Counted from the first letter of the stretch, positions 1-10,764 are shown. The stretch: DNA of 64,000 bases from Caldichromatium japonicum (GCF_011290485.1 NZ_CP048029.1:806001-870000); one strand, 5' to 3'. Notes: generated by a model not told the origin, from the sequence alone. Numbers and translations are program-made.

Positions 1-93
1 TTTCGTGTCTTCGACCGGGTGAGCTTTGGCGTGATCCTGGAAGCAACGCGGGCGCTTCAGGTCGGCAACTGGATCGCCCCCCCATCGGCCTGA
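1..93 (+). CDS. C-terminal end of a LysM-domain-like protein (partial)
   Basis: An open frame enters from the left edge and ends at a TGA seven bases before dprA. The roughly 30 visible residues (FRVFDRVSFGVILEATRALQ, then VGNWIAPPSA) resemble the tail of the LysM peptidoglycan-binding proteins often encoded just upstream of dprA in Gammaproteobacteria. The LysM domain itself lies outside the window, so the assignment rests on the short tail and on gene order. Confidence 0.5.
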   Translation, partial: FRVFDRVSFGVILEATRALQVGNWIAPPSA

Positions 94-99
94 TCCCAG

Positions 100-1218
100 G
101 TGTCGCTACCTCTGATCGAGGACTCGCCACTTGCGGATTGGGTGAGGCTGAGCCTGGTACCTGGTATCGGCTGCCGTACCTATCGGAAATTGATCGAGAC
201 CTTTGGTTCGCCGAGCGCCGTTTTGTCGGCAAGCCAGGCCCAGCTCGGCCAGGCGGGTCTTAAGCCTGCGACCATCGCAGCCCTCCGCGCTCCGGACCCC
301 GCCTTGATCAGTGCAATCCTGGCCTGGGCCAATCAGCCTGATGCCCATCTGGTGACCCTGGCCGATGCGCGTTATCCCACCTTGCTGGCCCAGATCCATG
401 ATCCGCCCCAGATCCTCTATGTGCGCGGGCAGGTTGAGCTTTTGTGCGACCCGCAGATTGCCATCGTCGGCAGCCGCAACCCAACCCCGGCCGGCGTCGA
501 GATCACGCAGTTCTTTGCCCGGCGTCTTGCCGAATTTGGGCTAGTCGTCACCAGCGGGCTGGCCATCGGTATCGACGGAGCGGCCCACGAGGGGGCACTT
601 GAGAGAGGCGAAACCATCGCGGTGCTCGGGACAGGTCCGGATCGGGTCTATCCGGCCAGACACCGCGATCTTGCGCGGCGCATCCTCAAGCAGGGTGCGC
701 TGGTCAGCGAATTCCCCCCTGGCTGCGGCGCGCTGGCCAAGCATTTTCCCCGACGCAACCGCCTGATCAGCGGCATGAGCCTAGGGGTCTTGGTTACGGA
801 AGCGGCCTTGCAAAGCGGTTCACTCATCACGGCGCGCCTGGCACTTGAACAGGGGCGCAAGGTCTTTGCCATCCCCGGTTCCATCCGCAACCCCATGGCG
901 CGCGGCTGCCATGCGCTGATCCGCGAGGGTGCCGAGCTGGTCGAGGACCCTGCCGAGCTCATCGCTGAGCTCGCCCCAGGGTTGCGTGCAGCCCTAAAAC
1001 GAGAGATAGGTGATGTGCCACCTCCCCAAATGGCATCGGGCTTGTCACCCGAGCAGTCGCAACTCCTTGTCGCCATGGGCCATGATCCGGTGACCCTCGA
1101 TGATCTGACCCGGCGCACCGGGCTGCCTGTCGAGCAGATCAACGCCGCGCTCTTGCTCATGGAGCTTGCGGGTCATGTATCATCCCTTCCGGGCGGACGT
1201 TATACCCGTACCACCTGA
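100..1218 (+). CDS. dprA: DNA-processing protein DprA
   Basis: This is a 372-residue DprA/Smf protein. The family binds incoming single-stranded DNA and loads RecA on it during natural transformation, in the cytoplasm. The N-terminal third is the helix-hairpin-helix-like region (LVPGIGCRTYRKL). The central Rossmann-like core follows, with the family signature IVGSRNPTPAG near residue 120 and VVTSGLAIGIDGAAHEGAL near 150. The last 60 residues form the winged-helix region. The start is a GTG seven bases after the preceding stop. Length is normal for the family. It lies in the usual proteobacterial order dprA-smg-topA. Whether this organism is transformable cannot be told from one gene. Confidence 0.95.
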   Translation: MSLPLIEDSPLADWVRLSLVPGIGCRTYRKLIETFGSPSAVLSASQAQLGQAGLKPATIAALRAPDPALISAILAWANQPDAHLVTLADARYPTLLAQIHDPPQILYVRGQVELLCDPQIAIVGSRNPTPAGVEITQFFARRLAEFGLVVTSGLAIGIDGAAHEGALERGETIAVLGTGPDRVYPARHRDLARRILKQGALVSEFPPGCGALAKHFPRRNRLISGMSLGVLVTEAALQSGSLITARLALEQGRKVFAIPGSIRNPMARGCHALIREGAELVEDPAELIAELAPGLRAALKREIGDVPPPQMASGLSPEQSQLLVAMGHDPVTLDDLTRRTGLPVEQINAALLLMELAGHVSSLPGGRYTRTT

Positions 1219-1257
1219 GCGGTCCCGTAGATCCTTGGCCACTACCCGAGAGTGCCG

Positions 1258-1740
1258 ATGAGCGAAACCATGGTCGATGTCCTGATCTATCTTTACGAAA
1301 ACTATATGGGTGGCGAGGATCAACCGCCGGTTGAACCGAGCACCCTCGAGGATGAGCTGACCCAGGCCGGCTTCAGCCCAGGCGAGGTCGCTAAGGCCCT
1401 GCGCTGGCTCGACGAGCTGGCCCAGGTAGTCGGTTCGGTCGTTGAAACCGCGCCTAGCGCGGGGGTGATGCGGATCTATGATGAGCGCGAATGCGCTAAG
1501 CTCGATCGCGAGGTACGGGGGATGCTATTGGCCCTTGAACAGGATGGCATCCTTGATCCTGTCAGCCGCGAGCTGGTCATCGATCGACTCTTAGCCATCG
1601 ATCACCCGCGTGTCCTGGTTGAGGAGGCCCAATGGGTAGCCTTGCTTGTCCTCATGAACTGCCCTGGGCGCGAATCGGCTTTCAGTCAACTCGAGGCCAT
1701 GCTCTACACTGAAGACGCCTGTTCGCCCTATCTCCATTGA
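1258..1740 (+). CDS. smg: Smg family protein (DUF494)
   Basis: This is a 160-residue Smg protein, a conserved family of unknown biochemical role that is almost always found between dprA and topA. The family pattern is visible: VDVLIYLYENY at the N-terminus, LTQAGF near residue 35, then MRIYDERECAKLD and GMLLALEQDGIL, ending in a helical tail with MNCPGRESAFSQLEAML. A GTG two codons earlier (1252) is in frame, but the ATG at 1258 sits better behind a GAGAG Shine-Dalgarno-like stretch. It is followed after 34 bases by topA. Confidence 0.93.
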   Translation: MSETMVDVLIYLYENYMGGEDQPPVEPSTLEDELTQAGFSPGEVAKALRWLDELAQVVGSVVETAPSAGVMRIYDERECAKLDREVRGMLLALEQDGILDPVSRELVIDRLLAIDHPRVLVEEAQWVALLVLMNCPGRESAFSQLEAMLYTEDACSPYLH

Positions 1741-1774
1741 GCCTGTCAGTTCCAGGCTGCAGTAACCGAAGCGC

Positions 1775-4093
1775 ATGAATCTCGTCGTCGTCGAATCACC
1801 GGCCAAGGCCAAGACCATCAAAAAATATCTCGGGCCTGATTTCGAAGTCGTCGCCTCTTATGGCCATGTCCGCGACCTGATCCCCAAGGAAGGGGCGGTC
1901 GATCCTGACAACGGCTTTGCCATGAAATACCAGGTTATCGAGCGCAACGAGCGCCATGTCCAAACCATCGCCAAGAAGCTCAAGGAGGCGAAGGCCCTAT
2001 ATCTTGCCACCGACCCCGACCGCGAGGGTGAGGCCATCTCCTGGCATCTTTATGAGCTACTCAAAGACCGGCATCAGCTCGGCAACAAACCCGTGCATCG
2101 GGTGGTCTTCAATGAGATCACCAAGCGCGCTGTGCAAGAGGCAATCGCTCACCCGCGTGGGATCTCCTATGACCTGGTCAATGCCCAGCAGGCGCGGCGG
2201 GCCCTCGATTATCTGGTCGGCTTTAATCTTTCGCCGCTCCTCTGGAAAAAGATCCGGCGGGGGCTATCGGCCGGGCGGGTGCAAAGCCCAGCGCTGCGCC
2301 TCATCTGCGAGCGCGAGGCTGAGATCGAATCCTTTGTCCAGCGCGAGTACTGGACCATTGAGGCCGATGCCGCCAAAGAGGGGCGCTCATTCGTCGCCCG
2401 GCTCATCCAGTTTGCGGGCGAGAGGCTTGAGCAGTTCAGCATCACCCATAAAGCACGCGCAACCGAGGTCGTGAGCGCACTCGAGACCGCGGCCCAGGGC
2501 GGGCTGATCGTCGAACAGGTCGAGCATAAGCAGCGCAAACGCCATCCGGCGCCGCCCTTCATCACTTCGACCCTGCAACAGGAGGCAGCGCGCAAGCTGG
2601 GTTTCAGCGCCCAGCGCACCATGCGCGTGGCCCAGCAGCTCTATGAGGGGGTGGATATCGGCAGCGGCGCGGTCGGATTGATCACCTATATGCGCACCGA
2701 TTCGGTGAATCTGGCCCAAGAGTCGATCGCTGAGATCAGGGACTATATCGCCGAGCGTTATGGCCAGGCCGCCTTGCCCGAGGGACCCCGCCAATATAAG
2801 ACCAAGGCCAAGAATGCCCAGGAGGCCCATGAAGCGATCCGCCCGACCTCGATCCTCCGCGACCCTGCCCTCCTGAGGGAGCATCTTACGTCCGATCAAT
2901 TCAGGCTTTATGAGCTGATCTGGAAACGGACGCTCGCCTGTCAGATGGCCTCGGCGCTGATCAATCAGGTGATTGTGGATCTAGACGCAGGTGCGGGCAA
3001 TCTCTTGCGGGCGACCGGCTCGGTGATCGCCGACCCGGGATTCATGCGCGTCTATCTCGAGGGGCGGGATGATGCGCAAGATGCCGACGACGACGAGGAA
3101 CGCATGTTACCCGAGATGCAGGTCGGCGAACGCGTGCAGCTCCTGGCCATCCGTCCCGAACAGCATTTCACCGAGCCGCCACCGCGCTATACCGAGGCCA
3201 CCTTGGTCAAGGCGCTCGAAGAATATGGGATCGGGCGGCCCTCGACCTATGCCACCATCATCTCGACACTCCAGGAACGCGAATATGTGGTCTTGGACAA
3301 AAAGCGCTTCGTCCCCACCGATGTTGGGCGGATCGTCAACCGATTCCTGACCGAATACTTCACCAACTATGTGGACTATGACTTCACTGCCCGCCTAGAG
3401 GATGATCTGGATGCCGTCTCGCGCGGTGAGTACGAGTGGATACCGCTGCTGGAGCGTTTCTGGCGGCCATTTAAGGACCTGATCGATCACACCCAGGCCC
3501 ATGTCAAGCGCAGCGAGATCACCCAAGAGCGGATCGATGAACCCTGTCCCAAATGCGGCGGGCAATTGGTCATCCGCTTGGGGCGCAATGGGCGCTTCGT
3601 CGGCTGTTCCAATTATCCGACCTGCGACTATACCCGTAGCCTAGACCCAGAAGGCGCTGACCACCCGTCTGCGGAGGTCGTCGAGGGGCGCACCTGTCCG
3701 CAATGCGGCTCGGCCCTCGAGATCAAAGGTGGGCGCTATGGCAAGTTCATCGGTTGTAGCGCCTATCCCAAATGCAATTACATCGAGCCCTTGGAACGGC
3801 CCGAGGATACGGGTGTCACCTGTCCCCAATGCAGTCAGGGGACCTTGCAGAAACGCCGCTCGCGCCGCGGTAAGGTCTTTTATTCCTGCTCGACCTATCC
3901 CAAATGCAACTATGCGCTCTGGGACGAGCCGATCGCTGGTCCCTGTCCCCAGTGCGGCTGGCCGGTATTGACCCTCAAGGTGACCAAGCGTCAGGGGGCC
4001 CTTCGGGTCTGTCCGCGCAAAGAGTGCGGTTATCGCGCCCCGCTGGAGGCCGATGCACTCGCCCCCGCCCAGCCCGAACCCGACGCCCTATAA
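1775..4093 (+). CDS. topA: DNA topoisomerase I (type IA)
   Basis: This 772-residue enzyme relaxes negatively supercoiled DNA through a transient 5'-phosphotyrosine link. The N-terminal Toprim domain carries VVESPAKAKTIKKYLG and the metal-binding TDPDREGEAISWHLYE. The catalytic tyrosine is in GLITYMRTDSVNLA near residue 310. The C-terminus has three classic four-cysteine zinc ribbons (CPKCGGQ...CSNYPTC, CPQCGSA...CSAYPKC, CPQCSQG...CSTYPKC) and a fourth, more divergent one (CPQCGWP...CPRKEC). Length is slightly below that of E. coli TopA. The gene follows smg as in many gammaproteobacteria. Confidence 0.97.
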   Translation: MNLVVVESPAKAKTIKKYLGPDFEVVASYGHVRDLIPKEGAVDPDNGFAMKYQVIERNERHVQTIAKKLKEAKALYLATDPDREGEAISWHLYELLKDRHQLGNKPVHRVVFNEITKRAVQEAIAHPRGISYDLVNAQQARRALDYLVGFNLSPLLWKKIRRGLSAGRVQSPALRLICEREAEIESFVQREYWTIEADAAKEGRSFVARLIQFAGERLEQFSITHKARATEVVSALETAAQGGLIVEQVEHKQRKRHPAPPFITSTLQQEAARKLGFSAQRTMRVAQQLYEGVDIGSGAVGLITYMRTDSVNLAQESIAEIRDYIAERYGQAALPEGPRQYKTKAKNAQEAHEAIRPTSILRDPALLREHLTSDQFRLYELIWKRTLACQMASALINQVIVDLDAGAGNLLRATGSVIADPGFMRVYLEGRDDAQDADDDEERMLPEMQVGERVQLLAIRPEQHFTEPPPRYTEATLVKALEEYGIGRPSTYATIISTLQEREYVVLDKKRFVPTDVGRIVNRFLTEYFTNYVDYDFTARLEDDLDAVSRGEYEWIPLLERFWRPFKDLIDHTQAHVKRSEITQERIDEPCPKCGGQLVIRLGRNGRFVGCSNYPTCDYTRSLDPEGADHPSAEVVEGRTCPQCGSALEIKGGRYGKFIGCSAYPKCNYIEPLERPEDTGVTCPQCSQGTLQKRRSRRGKVFYSCSTYPKCNYALWDEPIAGPCPQCGWPVLTLKVTKRQGALRVCPRKECGYRAPLEADALAPAQPEPDAL

Positions 4094-4289
4094 GAGTTAA
4101 GGGTCACTGGCTAGGCCCAAGATCCCCCATGCCCCTCCCCGATGCGATTGGGTAGCAGCGGCAGGGAGAGGGGCAAGCCAGGGTACTGGCAAAAGGCTAG
4201 GCGCTAGCCTGGGGAAAGCGGGCGGTGTGTGGATTGCCCTGGCGGGCCCCGCCAAACAAGGACAGGCGGGCTGCCTACAAGGGCCTGGG

Positions 4290-4889
4290 TCAGGGCAGGA
4301 TCTGGATTGGCGTTCCGTCCTTGACCAGGCTCCAGATCTCATCCATCTCGTGGTTTTGGACCGCGATACAGCCCTGGGTCCAATCGCGGTTGGCATAGGC
4401 GCGGCGCATGCCTTCGGATTGGATATAGTTGGGCAGGCCGTGGATCATGATCATGCCCCCTGGGTTGTCATAGCCGAGCTTGCGGCTGAGCTCGCGGTCG
4501 CGCGCGTTGGGATAGGAGATATGGATCGCCTTGTAAAAGTTGCTGTTCGGATTGCGCCAGTTGAGGACATACTGGCCCTCGGGGGTGCGCTGGTCGCCCT
4601 CGCGATATTTATGACCGACAGGTGCCCCGCCGAGCGAGACCCGATATTGGCGGACCACCTTGTCGCCGCTCAAGAGCTGTAATTGGCGCTGCGACTTTCT
4701 GACCACTACCCTATCGATCGGTCCGCTGGGCTGCTGGGCCGATTCAGGGGGCGTAGTCGTTGTGCTGCATCCATTGAGACCGAATATCCCCGTGAGCAGG
4801 CACAGGGCGAGCGTATACCGCGCCAAGACCGGGCGGCTGACAGCAGGCAGTCTGCCTGCTGGGGATCTTGTCAGTGTTAGCACAGACAT
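4290..4889 (-). CDS. L,D-transpeptidase (YkuD fold) lipoprotein
   Basis: This is a predicted outer-envelope lipoprotein of about 200 residues with a YkuD L,D-transpeptidase domain. The family makes 3-3 cross-links in peptidoglycan or attaches proteins to it. The N-terminus has a hydrophobic stretch ending in the lipobox LNGC, followed by a Ser/Thr/Pro linker. The catalytic pattern is clear: MIMIHGLPN holds the histidine, and DWTQGCIAVQN holds the nucleophilic cysteine. I chose the ATG at 4889 because an AAGAGG stretch lies 11 bases upstream; an ATG three codons earlier is possible. The open frame extends further upstream, but that part does not look coding. The partner substrate is unknown. 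Confidence 0.85.
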   Translation of the reverse strand: MSVLTLTRSPAGRLPAVSRPVLARYTLALCLLTGIFGLNGCSTTTTPPESAQQPSGPIDRVVVRKSQRQLQLLSGDKVVRQYRVSLGGAPVGHKYREGDQRTPEGQYVLNWRNPNSNFYKAIHISYPNARDRELSRKLGYDNPGGMIMIHGLPNYIQSEGMRRAYANRDWTQGCIAVQNHEMDEIWSLVKDGTPIQILP

Positions 4890-5023
4890 GGTCCACATAT
4901 CCTCTTGTACGCAAGTCGAAAAACCGCGATAGAGATGCGCCGGCAAGTTTAGGGGCCGTGCGGCGCAAAATCCATCCGAAAATAATGCATATTTCATGCC
5001 AACCTCGAACGCAAGACGCAGAT

Positions 5024-6220
5024 CTAATCCCCTGACCAGGCGCGTACGACCAGGGTCTTGAGATAGGCGGTCTCGGGGATCGCGGGGTGGATCGGGTGGT
5101 CTGGGCCCTGTTGCCCCACCTCCAGGATCTGGATACGCCGTCCGTTACGCTGTGCAGCCTGTTGCACCAGTCGCTGGAAGGTCTCGCGCCCGAGATGGAA
5201 CGAGCACGACGAGGTGATCAGGAGACCATCGGGCCTCAGGAGCTCAAGCCCCAGGCGATTGATCTGGCGATAGGCGGCGAGTCCCTCGGGCTCGTCCTTG
5301 CGACGTTTAATAAAGGCCGGAGGGTCGAGGATCAGGGTGTCGAAGCGCTCCCCCTGTTCGCGCAAGGCGCGCAGGTGTTCAAAGGCATCACCTTGCAGGG
5401 TCTGGATGCGTCCGGCGAGTCCGTTGCGCTCGGCATTGATCATGAGCGCCTGCAGGGCCTCTGTTGAACTGTCGATACAGAGCACCTCTTGGGCGCCGAG
5501 CGCCGCTGCCCGCAGCCCCCAGGCGCCGAGATAACTGAACACATCGAGCACCCGCTGTCCCACGCCGTAGCGGGCCAGTCGTTTGCGGTTTTCGGCCTGA
5601 TCAAAGAACCAGCCTGTCTTCTGACCTCGACCAGGATCGATGGCAAAGACCAATCCCTCCTCGCTGACCCGCACCTCTGTCCGCGGCTCACCCAGCACCC
5701 ATTCGACCCCTTGTTCCAGACCCTCGAGCTCGCGCACCGGGGTGTCATTGCGCAGGACGATCGCCTGTGGGCGCAAGACCTGTTCCAAGGCCGTCAGGAT
5801 CTCGGCGCGGCAATGCTCCATCCCTGCTGTCGTCAACTGGACCGCCAGAAGATCGTCATAACGATCGACGATCAGACCGGGCAGTCCATCGGCTTCGCCG
5901 AAGACCAGGCGATAAAAGGGCCGTTCGTACAGCCGTTCGCGCAGGCTCAGGGCCTGATGTAGGCGCTTGAGCCAAAAGGTGGGGCCTGGCGGCTGGCTGC
6001 GGTCGCGGCTCAACAATCGAGCACAGATCAGCGAGTGTGGATTGACATAGCCATAACCGAGCCAGCGCCCGCGTTGGCTGATGACCTCAACCGGTTGGCC
6101 GGGCTCCAGGCCCTTAAGTGGGGTCTCGTCGGTATCGACCTCATTGCTATAGATCCAGCAGTGTCCGGCAAGCAGGCGGCGTTCCTGGTCCTTGCGCAGG
6201 ATAAGGGGTTGGGGTTGCAT
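5024..6220 (-). CDS. rlmI: Class I SAM-dependent rRNA methyltransferase, RlmI-like
   Basis: This 398-residue protein matches the RlmI/YccW family, which makes 5-methylcytosine in 23S rRNA (C1962 in E. coli). The N-terminal PUA domain starts [20 protein letters not shown]. The middle EEHE-like region contains [18 protein letters not shown]. The Rossmann domain has [20 protein letters not shown] as SAM motif [14 protein letters not shown] as the catalytic loop, and [10 protein letters not shown] with a conserved cysteine near the C-terminus. Length is typical. The gene is divergent from the YyaL-like gene, and the two share a short spacer. The exact nucleotide modified here is inferred from the family. 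Confidence 0.9.
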   Translation of the reverse strand: MQPQPLILRKDQERRLLAGHCWIYSNEVDTDETPLKGLEPGQPVEVISQRGRWLGYGYVNPHSLICARLLSRDRSQPPGPTFWLKRLHQALSLRERLYERPFYRLVFGEADGLPGLIVDRYDDLLAVQLTTAGMEHCRAEILTALEQVLRPQAIVLRNDTPVRELEGLEQGVEWVLGEPRTEVRVSEEGLVFAIDPGRGQKTGWFFDQAENRKRLARYGVGQRVLDVFSYLGAWGLRAAALGAQEVLCIDSSTEALQALMINAERNGLAGRIQTLQGDAFEHLRALREQGERFDTLILDPPAFIKRRKDEPEGLAAYRQINRLGLELLRPDGLLITSSCSFHLGRETFQRLVQQAAQRNGRRIQILEVGQQGPDHPIHPAIPETAYLKTLVVRAWSGD

Positions 6221-6316
6221 CGTTTTGTTAGGCCGTTTGGTTCGTCAAGGGAAAACTATACCGAAACCCTAGAGATCCCGTGGCTGAAAAAACGGTGGCC
6301 GGGCCCATCTAGACCC

Positions 6317-8431
6317 ATGAACAGCTCCCCGAGGCCACGCCCCATGTCCCGAGCGCAAGACCGATCTGTTTCCCTTGCCAATCGCCTGGCCTCAGCCGCC
6401 AGCCCCTATCTGCAACAGCATGCGACCAACCCCGTCGCTTGGTGGCCCTGGTGCCCGGAGGCCCTGGCCCTCGCCCGCCGGCTCGACCGCCCGATCCTGC
6501 TGTCGATCGGTTATTCGGCCTGTCATTGGTGCCATGTCATGGCCCATGAGTCGTTCGCGGACCCAGAGACCGCGGCGCTGATGAACCGGTTATTCATCAA
6601 TATCAAGGTCGATCGCGAGGAACGACCTGACCTTGATAAGGTCTATCAGACCGCTCACCAGCTCTTGGCCCGGCGACCCGGTGGCTGGCCCCTGACCGTC
6701 TTTCTCACGCCGGATGATCTGGTGCCCTTCTTTGCCGGCACCTATTTCCCGCCCGAGCCACGCTATGGCCTGCCGTCGTTTAAGCAGTTGTTGGTCGGGG
6801 TCGAGCTCGCCTATCGCGAGCAGGGCCGGGACATCCGCGAACAGAACCGGCACCTGCTCGCGGCGCTCGCCAGCCTCGAACCGCGCGGCGGATCGGCGCT
6901 GCCGGATGAGAGCCTATTGGACTCTGCGGTCGAGCAACTCGCCCTCAGCTTCGACCCTGTTTATGGTGGGTTTGGCGGTGCGCCCAGGTTTCCCCATAGC
7001 CAGGATCTGGGTCTCCTGTTGCGCCGCCACGCGCAGCTCTTATCCAAGGGTCGGCCAGACCCGCGTTTGTTGCACATGGCCCGCTTTAGCTTGCAGCGGA
7101 TGATCGGCAGCGGCCTCTTCGATCAGATCGGGGGCGGGTTTTATCGCTATGCGGTCGATGAGCGCTGGCTGATCCCCCATTTCGAAAAGATGCTCTATGA
7201 CAACGGACCCCTGCTTGGTCTGTGCGCAGACCTCTATGCCATCACCGGCGAGGCGCCCTTCCGCGAAGCGGCCCTGGCAACCGCCGATTGGGTCAGGCAC
7301 GAGATGCAGTCCCCAGAGGGCGGCTATTACGCGACTCTGGATGCCGACACTGAGGGACAGGAAGGGGGCCTTTATCTCTGGGACCGCGCTGAGGTCCGCG
7401 ATTGTCTCGATGCCGATGCCTATCGGGTCTTTGCCGCGGTCTATGGTCTGGATCGGCCGCCGAACTTCAAGGGGCGCTGGCATCTCGCCCTCGCCCGCAG
7501 GCCAGAGGAGGTCGCCGCCGACCTGGGGCTGGGGATCCACGAGGTCCAGGGATTGCTCGCCGCAGCGCGCGCTAAACTTTTGGCGGTCCGCGCTCGCCGC
7601 CCGCGGCCACACTGCGACGACAAGGTCTTGACCGCCTGGAACGCCCTGATGATCCAGGGGATGGCGCACGCCGGACGTCTCCTGGAGCGGTTTGAGCTCT
7701 TAGACTCAGCCGAGCGCGCCCTTGAATTCATCCGGCGGACCCTATGGCGCGACGGGCGCTTGATCGCGGTCTGGCGAGAGGGGGTCAGTGGGCCGCCGGG
7801 CTATCTCGACGATCATGTCAATCTGATCGCCGCTCTATTGGAGATGCTCCAGGTGCGCTGGTCGGCATCCGACCTCGAGTGGGCGATCGCGCTCGCCGAG
7901 GTCATGATCGCTGAGTTTCAAGACCCCGAGCGCGGTGGCTTTTGGCTGACTGGCCCCCTCCATGAGACCCTGATCCACCACCACAAGCCCCTGGCCGATG
8001 AGTCATTGCCCGCCGGCAATGGGGTAGCCGCCCAGGTCTTGCAGCGGCTGGGACACCTGGTGGGCGAGGTGCGCTATCTTGAGGCCGCGGAGCGCACGCT
8101 CAAACTCGCTGCTGAGTCTATGCAGCGCCTACCCGAGGCACATGCAAGCCTGTTGATCGCGCTTGCCGAGTGGCAAGAGCCACCCGAACAGCTCGTCATC
8201 CGCGCCGAAGGCGACGGACTTGGATCATGGCAACGCGCCGCCCAGAAGGGCTTCCAGCCCGATCGCCTGGTCTTTGCCATCCCCGCCGATGTGCCTAATC
8301 TACCTGGGGCACTTGCTACGATCCGCCCTGGCGATGGGCCCCTCATCTATCGCTGTCGCGGGACCCGGTGTCTGCCGCCGGTCGCCTCTCTCAATGAGCT
8401 CGAAGCAACAGGGGGTGAGATAAGGCGATAA
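6317..8431 (+). CDS. YyaL-type thioredoxin-fold / six-hairpin protein (DUF255)
   Basis: A protein of about 704 residues of the YyaL/SPATA20 family. The N-terminal domain is thioredoxin-like with the hallmark [14 protein letters not shown] (CxxC-type motif), then [13 protein letters not shown] and [12 protein letters not shown]. The remainder is an alpha/alpha barrel resembling N-acylglucosamine epimerases, with [22 protein letters not shown] and [13 protein letters not shown]. The function is not established; a redox or carbohydrate-related role is usually guessed. The open frame extends 94 codons upstream across the divergent rlmI start. The first ATG outside that overlap is at 6317, and another at 6344 is equally possible. 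Length fits the family. Confidence 0.88.
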   Translation: MNSSPRPRPMSRAQDRSVSLANRLASAASPYLQQHATNPVAWWPWCPEALALARRLDRPILLSIGYSACHWCHVMAHESFADPETAALMNRLFINIKVDREERPDLDKVYQTAHQLLARRPGGWPLTVFLTPDDLVPFFAGTYFPPEPRYGLPSFKQLLVGVELAYREQGRDIREQNRHLLAALASLEPRGGSALPDESLLDSAVEQLALSFDPVYGGFGGAPRFPHSQDLGLLLRRHAQLLSKGRPDPRLLHMARFSLQRMIGSGLFDQIGGGFYRYAVDERWLIPHFEKMLYDNGPLLGLCADLYAITGEAPFREAALATADWVRHEMQSPEGGYYATLDADTEGQEGGLYLWDRAEVRDCLDADAYRVFAAVYGLDRPPNFKGRWHLALARRPEEVAADLGLGIHEVQGLLAAARAKLLAVRARRPRPHCDDKVLTAWNALMIQGMAHAGRLLERFELLDSAERALEFIRRTLWRDGRLIAVWREGVSGPPGYLDDHVNLIAALLEMLQVRWSASDLEWAIALAEVMIAEFQDPERGGFWLTGPLHETLIHHHKPLADESLPAGNGVAAQVLQRLGHLVGEVRYLEAAERTLKLAAESMQRLPEAHASLLIALAEWQEPPEQLVIRAEGDGLGSWQRAAQKGFQPDRLVFAIPADVPNLPGALATIRPGDGPLIYRCRGTRCLPPVASLNELEATGGEIRR

Positions 8432-8480
8432 ATGATCTAGAATCTCGGCCTTATTTACAACCCGCTATAGGTTTTACTCA

Positions 8481-9392
8481 ATGAGCCGAGAGGACGAGCA
8501 TAGATATTGCGAGACCATCCGCCAGGCACCTTCCTTCGGTCGATTCATCGAGATTCATCCGACAGACGAGGATTTGGTCAAAAAATATTCCATCCCCCAT
8601 GAATCGATTACCCTCCCTGCACATCAATACCTGAAGGAACACCCCCTGAGGAGATGGATCAAAAGGGCGCTGGGCAGGCATCGCTCTCTCATCTATACGA
8701 TCGGCAAGAATAGATATTTCAGAAGGTACATGGCACGCGTTAGGGACAATCAGATCCCCTATGTGCATCAATGTACCTATCAGTATTATGCAGACCTCAT
8801 CCATTATCTTGCCGAACAGCGGGGTGAGATCAAGCATCTCTGTGAGGTCGGTGTTTTTCTCGGCGGCGCCTCGGTATTGCTTGCCCAGGCTGCTGTTGAC
8901 TTTGACCTGACCTTGGACCTGATCGACCTCAATCCCAATTATCTGGGATACACCTATGAGCTGATCCTGAGATATATCCCAGAGGCAGCAGCCAGGGTCA
9001 GGGCATTTCACGGAGACTTTCCAACCTATGTCGAGGCCGGTCATATCCAAAGGCAAGAGGGAAGCGTCTTTATCCAGTTCGATGCCTCGCATGAGTTTCG
9101 CTTTGTGCTCAAGGATATGGTCGCCTTGAGGTCGGCCAAGGAATTCATCAAATCATTTGCGATCCAGGATACAAACCTCAGGAGCAAGGAGCCGGAAAAC
9201 GAGATCTTCGTCGATCTAGCGGTCTATGCGATGTTCGGGTTCGATGTACGCTATCGTCCCGTCGGCTATACATGGAGTCGGGACATCTGGATCGGCAGCG
9301 ACTGGGAGCTTTATCTGTCCAAGGATAGACCCGAGGGCTTTCTCATCGAACTGGTTGAGAATCGCTTTGGCTATCCAAGCGATGAGGTCTAG
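8481..9392 (+). CDS. Hypothetical protein with a SAM-methyltransferase-like core
   Basis: I do not recognise this 303-residue protein by name. The central part resembles a class I methyltransferase or cephalosporin-hydroxylase-type Rossmann core: CEVGVFLGGASVLLAQ looks like the glycine-rich SAM loop, and LTLDLIDLNPNYLGYTYELI like the following acidic strand. The N-terminal 110 residues are basic and helical. The C-terminal part has FIQFDASHEFRFVLKDM and an aromatic-rich tail. There is no signal peptide or membrane segment. It stands alone between YyaL and a membrane methyltransferase gene. The substrate is unknown, and the methyltransferase reading is an inference from fold-like motifs only. 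Confidence 0.6.
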   Translation: MSREDEHRYCETIRQAPSFGRFIEIHPTDEDLVKKYSIPHESITLPAHQYLKEHPLRRWIKRALGRHRSLIYTIGKNRYFRRYMARVRDNQIPYVHQCTYQYYADLIHYLAEQRGEIKHLCEVGVFLGGASVLLAQAAVDFDLTLDLIDLNPNYLGYTYELILRYIPEAAARVRAFHGDFPTYVEAGHIQRQEGSVFIQFDASHEFRFVLKDMVALRSAKEFIKSFAIQDTNLRSKEPENEIFVDLAVYAMFGFDVRYRPVGYTWSRDIWIGSDWELYLSKDRPEGFLIELVENRFGYPSDEV

Positions 9393-9398
9393 GCCGGA

Positions 9399-9890
9399 TC
9401 AATAGATCCACGGGATGAATTTACGCACCCGGCGCGCATAGTCGGCGTATTCGGGATGGCGCTCGGTGAGCCAATGTTCTTCCTTGCTGGCTTTATAATC
9501 CAGCAGGATAAATCCAATGATTAAAATCAAAAGATGGCTAAGGCTTAGGGTAAAGCATATCCAACCCAATCCCGCAAATATGAGACTGCTATAAAGTGGA
9601 TGGCGTACCCAGGCGTAGGCACCCTGTTTGACGAGTCGGTTGTGTTCGACGGGATAGGGCAGGGGGGTAAGATAGTCTCGGATATGCAGGACCCCAAGGC
9701 CACTGAATAAAATAGCTATCAGCCAGCAGAGTCCCAGCAGAAGCCAGCGGGGGATCAAAAGGATAGACAGCACCGCTGGCGTTGCCAGCGGATTCCATGC
9801 CGGCGTCAAGACGAAGACAAAGAACAGCACAAACTGTAATACGACCAGATATTCGCCGTGTTCGCCCTTCAATATTTTCAGCATCGACAT
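9399..9890 (-). CDS. Isoprenylcysteine carboxyl methyltransferase-like membrane protein
   Basis: This is a 163-residue protein with about four hydrophobic segments. Its C-terminal signature is typical of the ICMT/PEMT-like bacterial methyltransferases: [19 protein letters not shown] followed by [20 protein letters not shown]. The family methylates small or lipid substrates at the membrane, and the substrate here is unknown. The longest open frame starts at 9956 and would overlap the divergent xth gene. The ATG at 9890 has a GGAGA stretch seven to eight bases upstream and leaves a normal divergent spacer, so I chose it. Confidence 0.82.
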   Translation of the reverse strand: MSMLKILKGEHGEYLVVLQFVLFFVFVLTPAWNPLATPAVLSILLIPRWLLLGLCWLIAILFSGLGVLHIRDYLTPLPYPVEHNRLVKQGAYAWVRHPLYSSLIFAGLGWICFTLSLSHLLILIIGFILLDYKASKEEHWLTERHPEYADYARRVRKFIPWIY

Positions 9891-9927
9891 CGCAAAGTCT
9901 CCGTTTCGTTCGAGAAGAGGGTGTACT

Positions 9928-10764
9928 GTGCTTAAGATCGTTTCATTCAATATCAATGGCGTTCGCGCCCGCCCGCATCAGATCGAGGCGCTCAAGTCCG
10001 GACTTGATCCAGACATTATCGGCCTGCAGGAGTCCAAGGTAGCCGATACGGAGTTTCCGCTCGACTGGACCCAGTCCCTGGGCTATAACGCCCAAATCCA
10101 TGGAGAAAAGGGGCACTATGGGGTCGCCCTGTTGAGTAAACACCCCCCTGCTGCGGTGACCAAGGGACTGCCCGGCGATGCTGAGACGGCGCAACGTCGG
10201 TTGATCGTTGGCCATTATTGCCTCGCCGATGGCACCGAACTCGTGGTGATCGATGCCTATTGCCCGCAGGGTGAATCGCGCGATCATCCCGTCAAGTTCC
10301 CAGCCAAGGAGCACTTTTATCAGGGGCTTTTAGAATATCTGCGCACTGCATTTAGCCCGACTCAGAATCTTATCCTGATGGGCGATATGAATATCGCGCC
10401 CTTGGATCTGGATATTGGGATTGGTGAAGAGAATGCCAAACGCTGGTTGCGTACCGGCAAATGCGCCTTTCTTCCTGAGGAACGCCAGTGGTTTCAGGCC
10501 TTGCTCGACTGGGGGTTGATCGATGCCTATCGCGCCCTCTATCCTGAGGTCAGCGATAGATTCAGCTGGTTTGATTATCGCTCGAAGGGGTTTGAGCGCG
10601 AGCCTAAACGGGGTCTGCGCATCGATCATATTTTGATCTCGCCCCCCTTGCGCGAACGCCTGCAGGATGCAGGGGTCTCTTATGAGATCCGCGCTTTGGA
10701 AAGGCCCTCGGATCATTGCCCGGTCTGGATCGCCTTGGATCTCCCGCCGCTCAGTGCATCCTGA
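9928..10764 (+). CDS. xthA: Exodeoxyribonuclease III
   Basis: This 278-residue enzyme of the exonuclease-endonuclease-phosphatase family acts as an AP endonuclease and 3'-5' exonuclease in base-excision repair. Diagnostic motifs are [16 protein letters not shown] at the N-terminus, IIGLQESKV with the metal-binding glutamate, [15 protein letters not shown] near the middle, and LRIDHILIS and [10 protein letters not shown] with the catalytic Asp/His near the end. The GTG start at 9928 follows a GAAGAGG stretch. The 3' end overlaps the convergent decarboxylase gene by 14 bases. Length is normal for the family. Confidence 0.96.
   Translation: MLKIVSFNINGVRARPHQIEALKSGLDPDIIGLQESKVADTEFPLDWTQSLGYNAQIHGEKGHYGVALLSKHPPAAVTKGLPGDAETAQRRLIVGHYCLADGTELVVIDAYCPQGESRDHPVKFPAKEHFYQGLLEYLRTAFSPTQNLILMGDMNIAPLDLDIGIGEENAKRWLRTGKCAFLPEERQWFQALLDWGLIDAYRALYPEVSDRFSWFDYRSKGFEREPKRGLRIDHILISPPLRERLQDAGVSYEIRALERPSDHCPVWIALDLPPLSAS

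Noticed and set aside
4094-4289. Possible small gene after topA
   Set aside because: There is no start with a ribosome-binding site and no recognisable motif; it is treated as a spacer.
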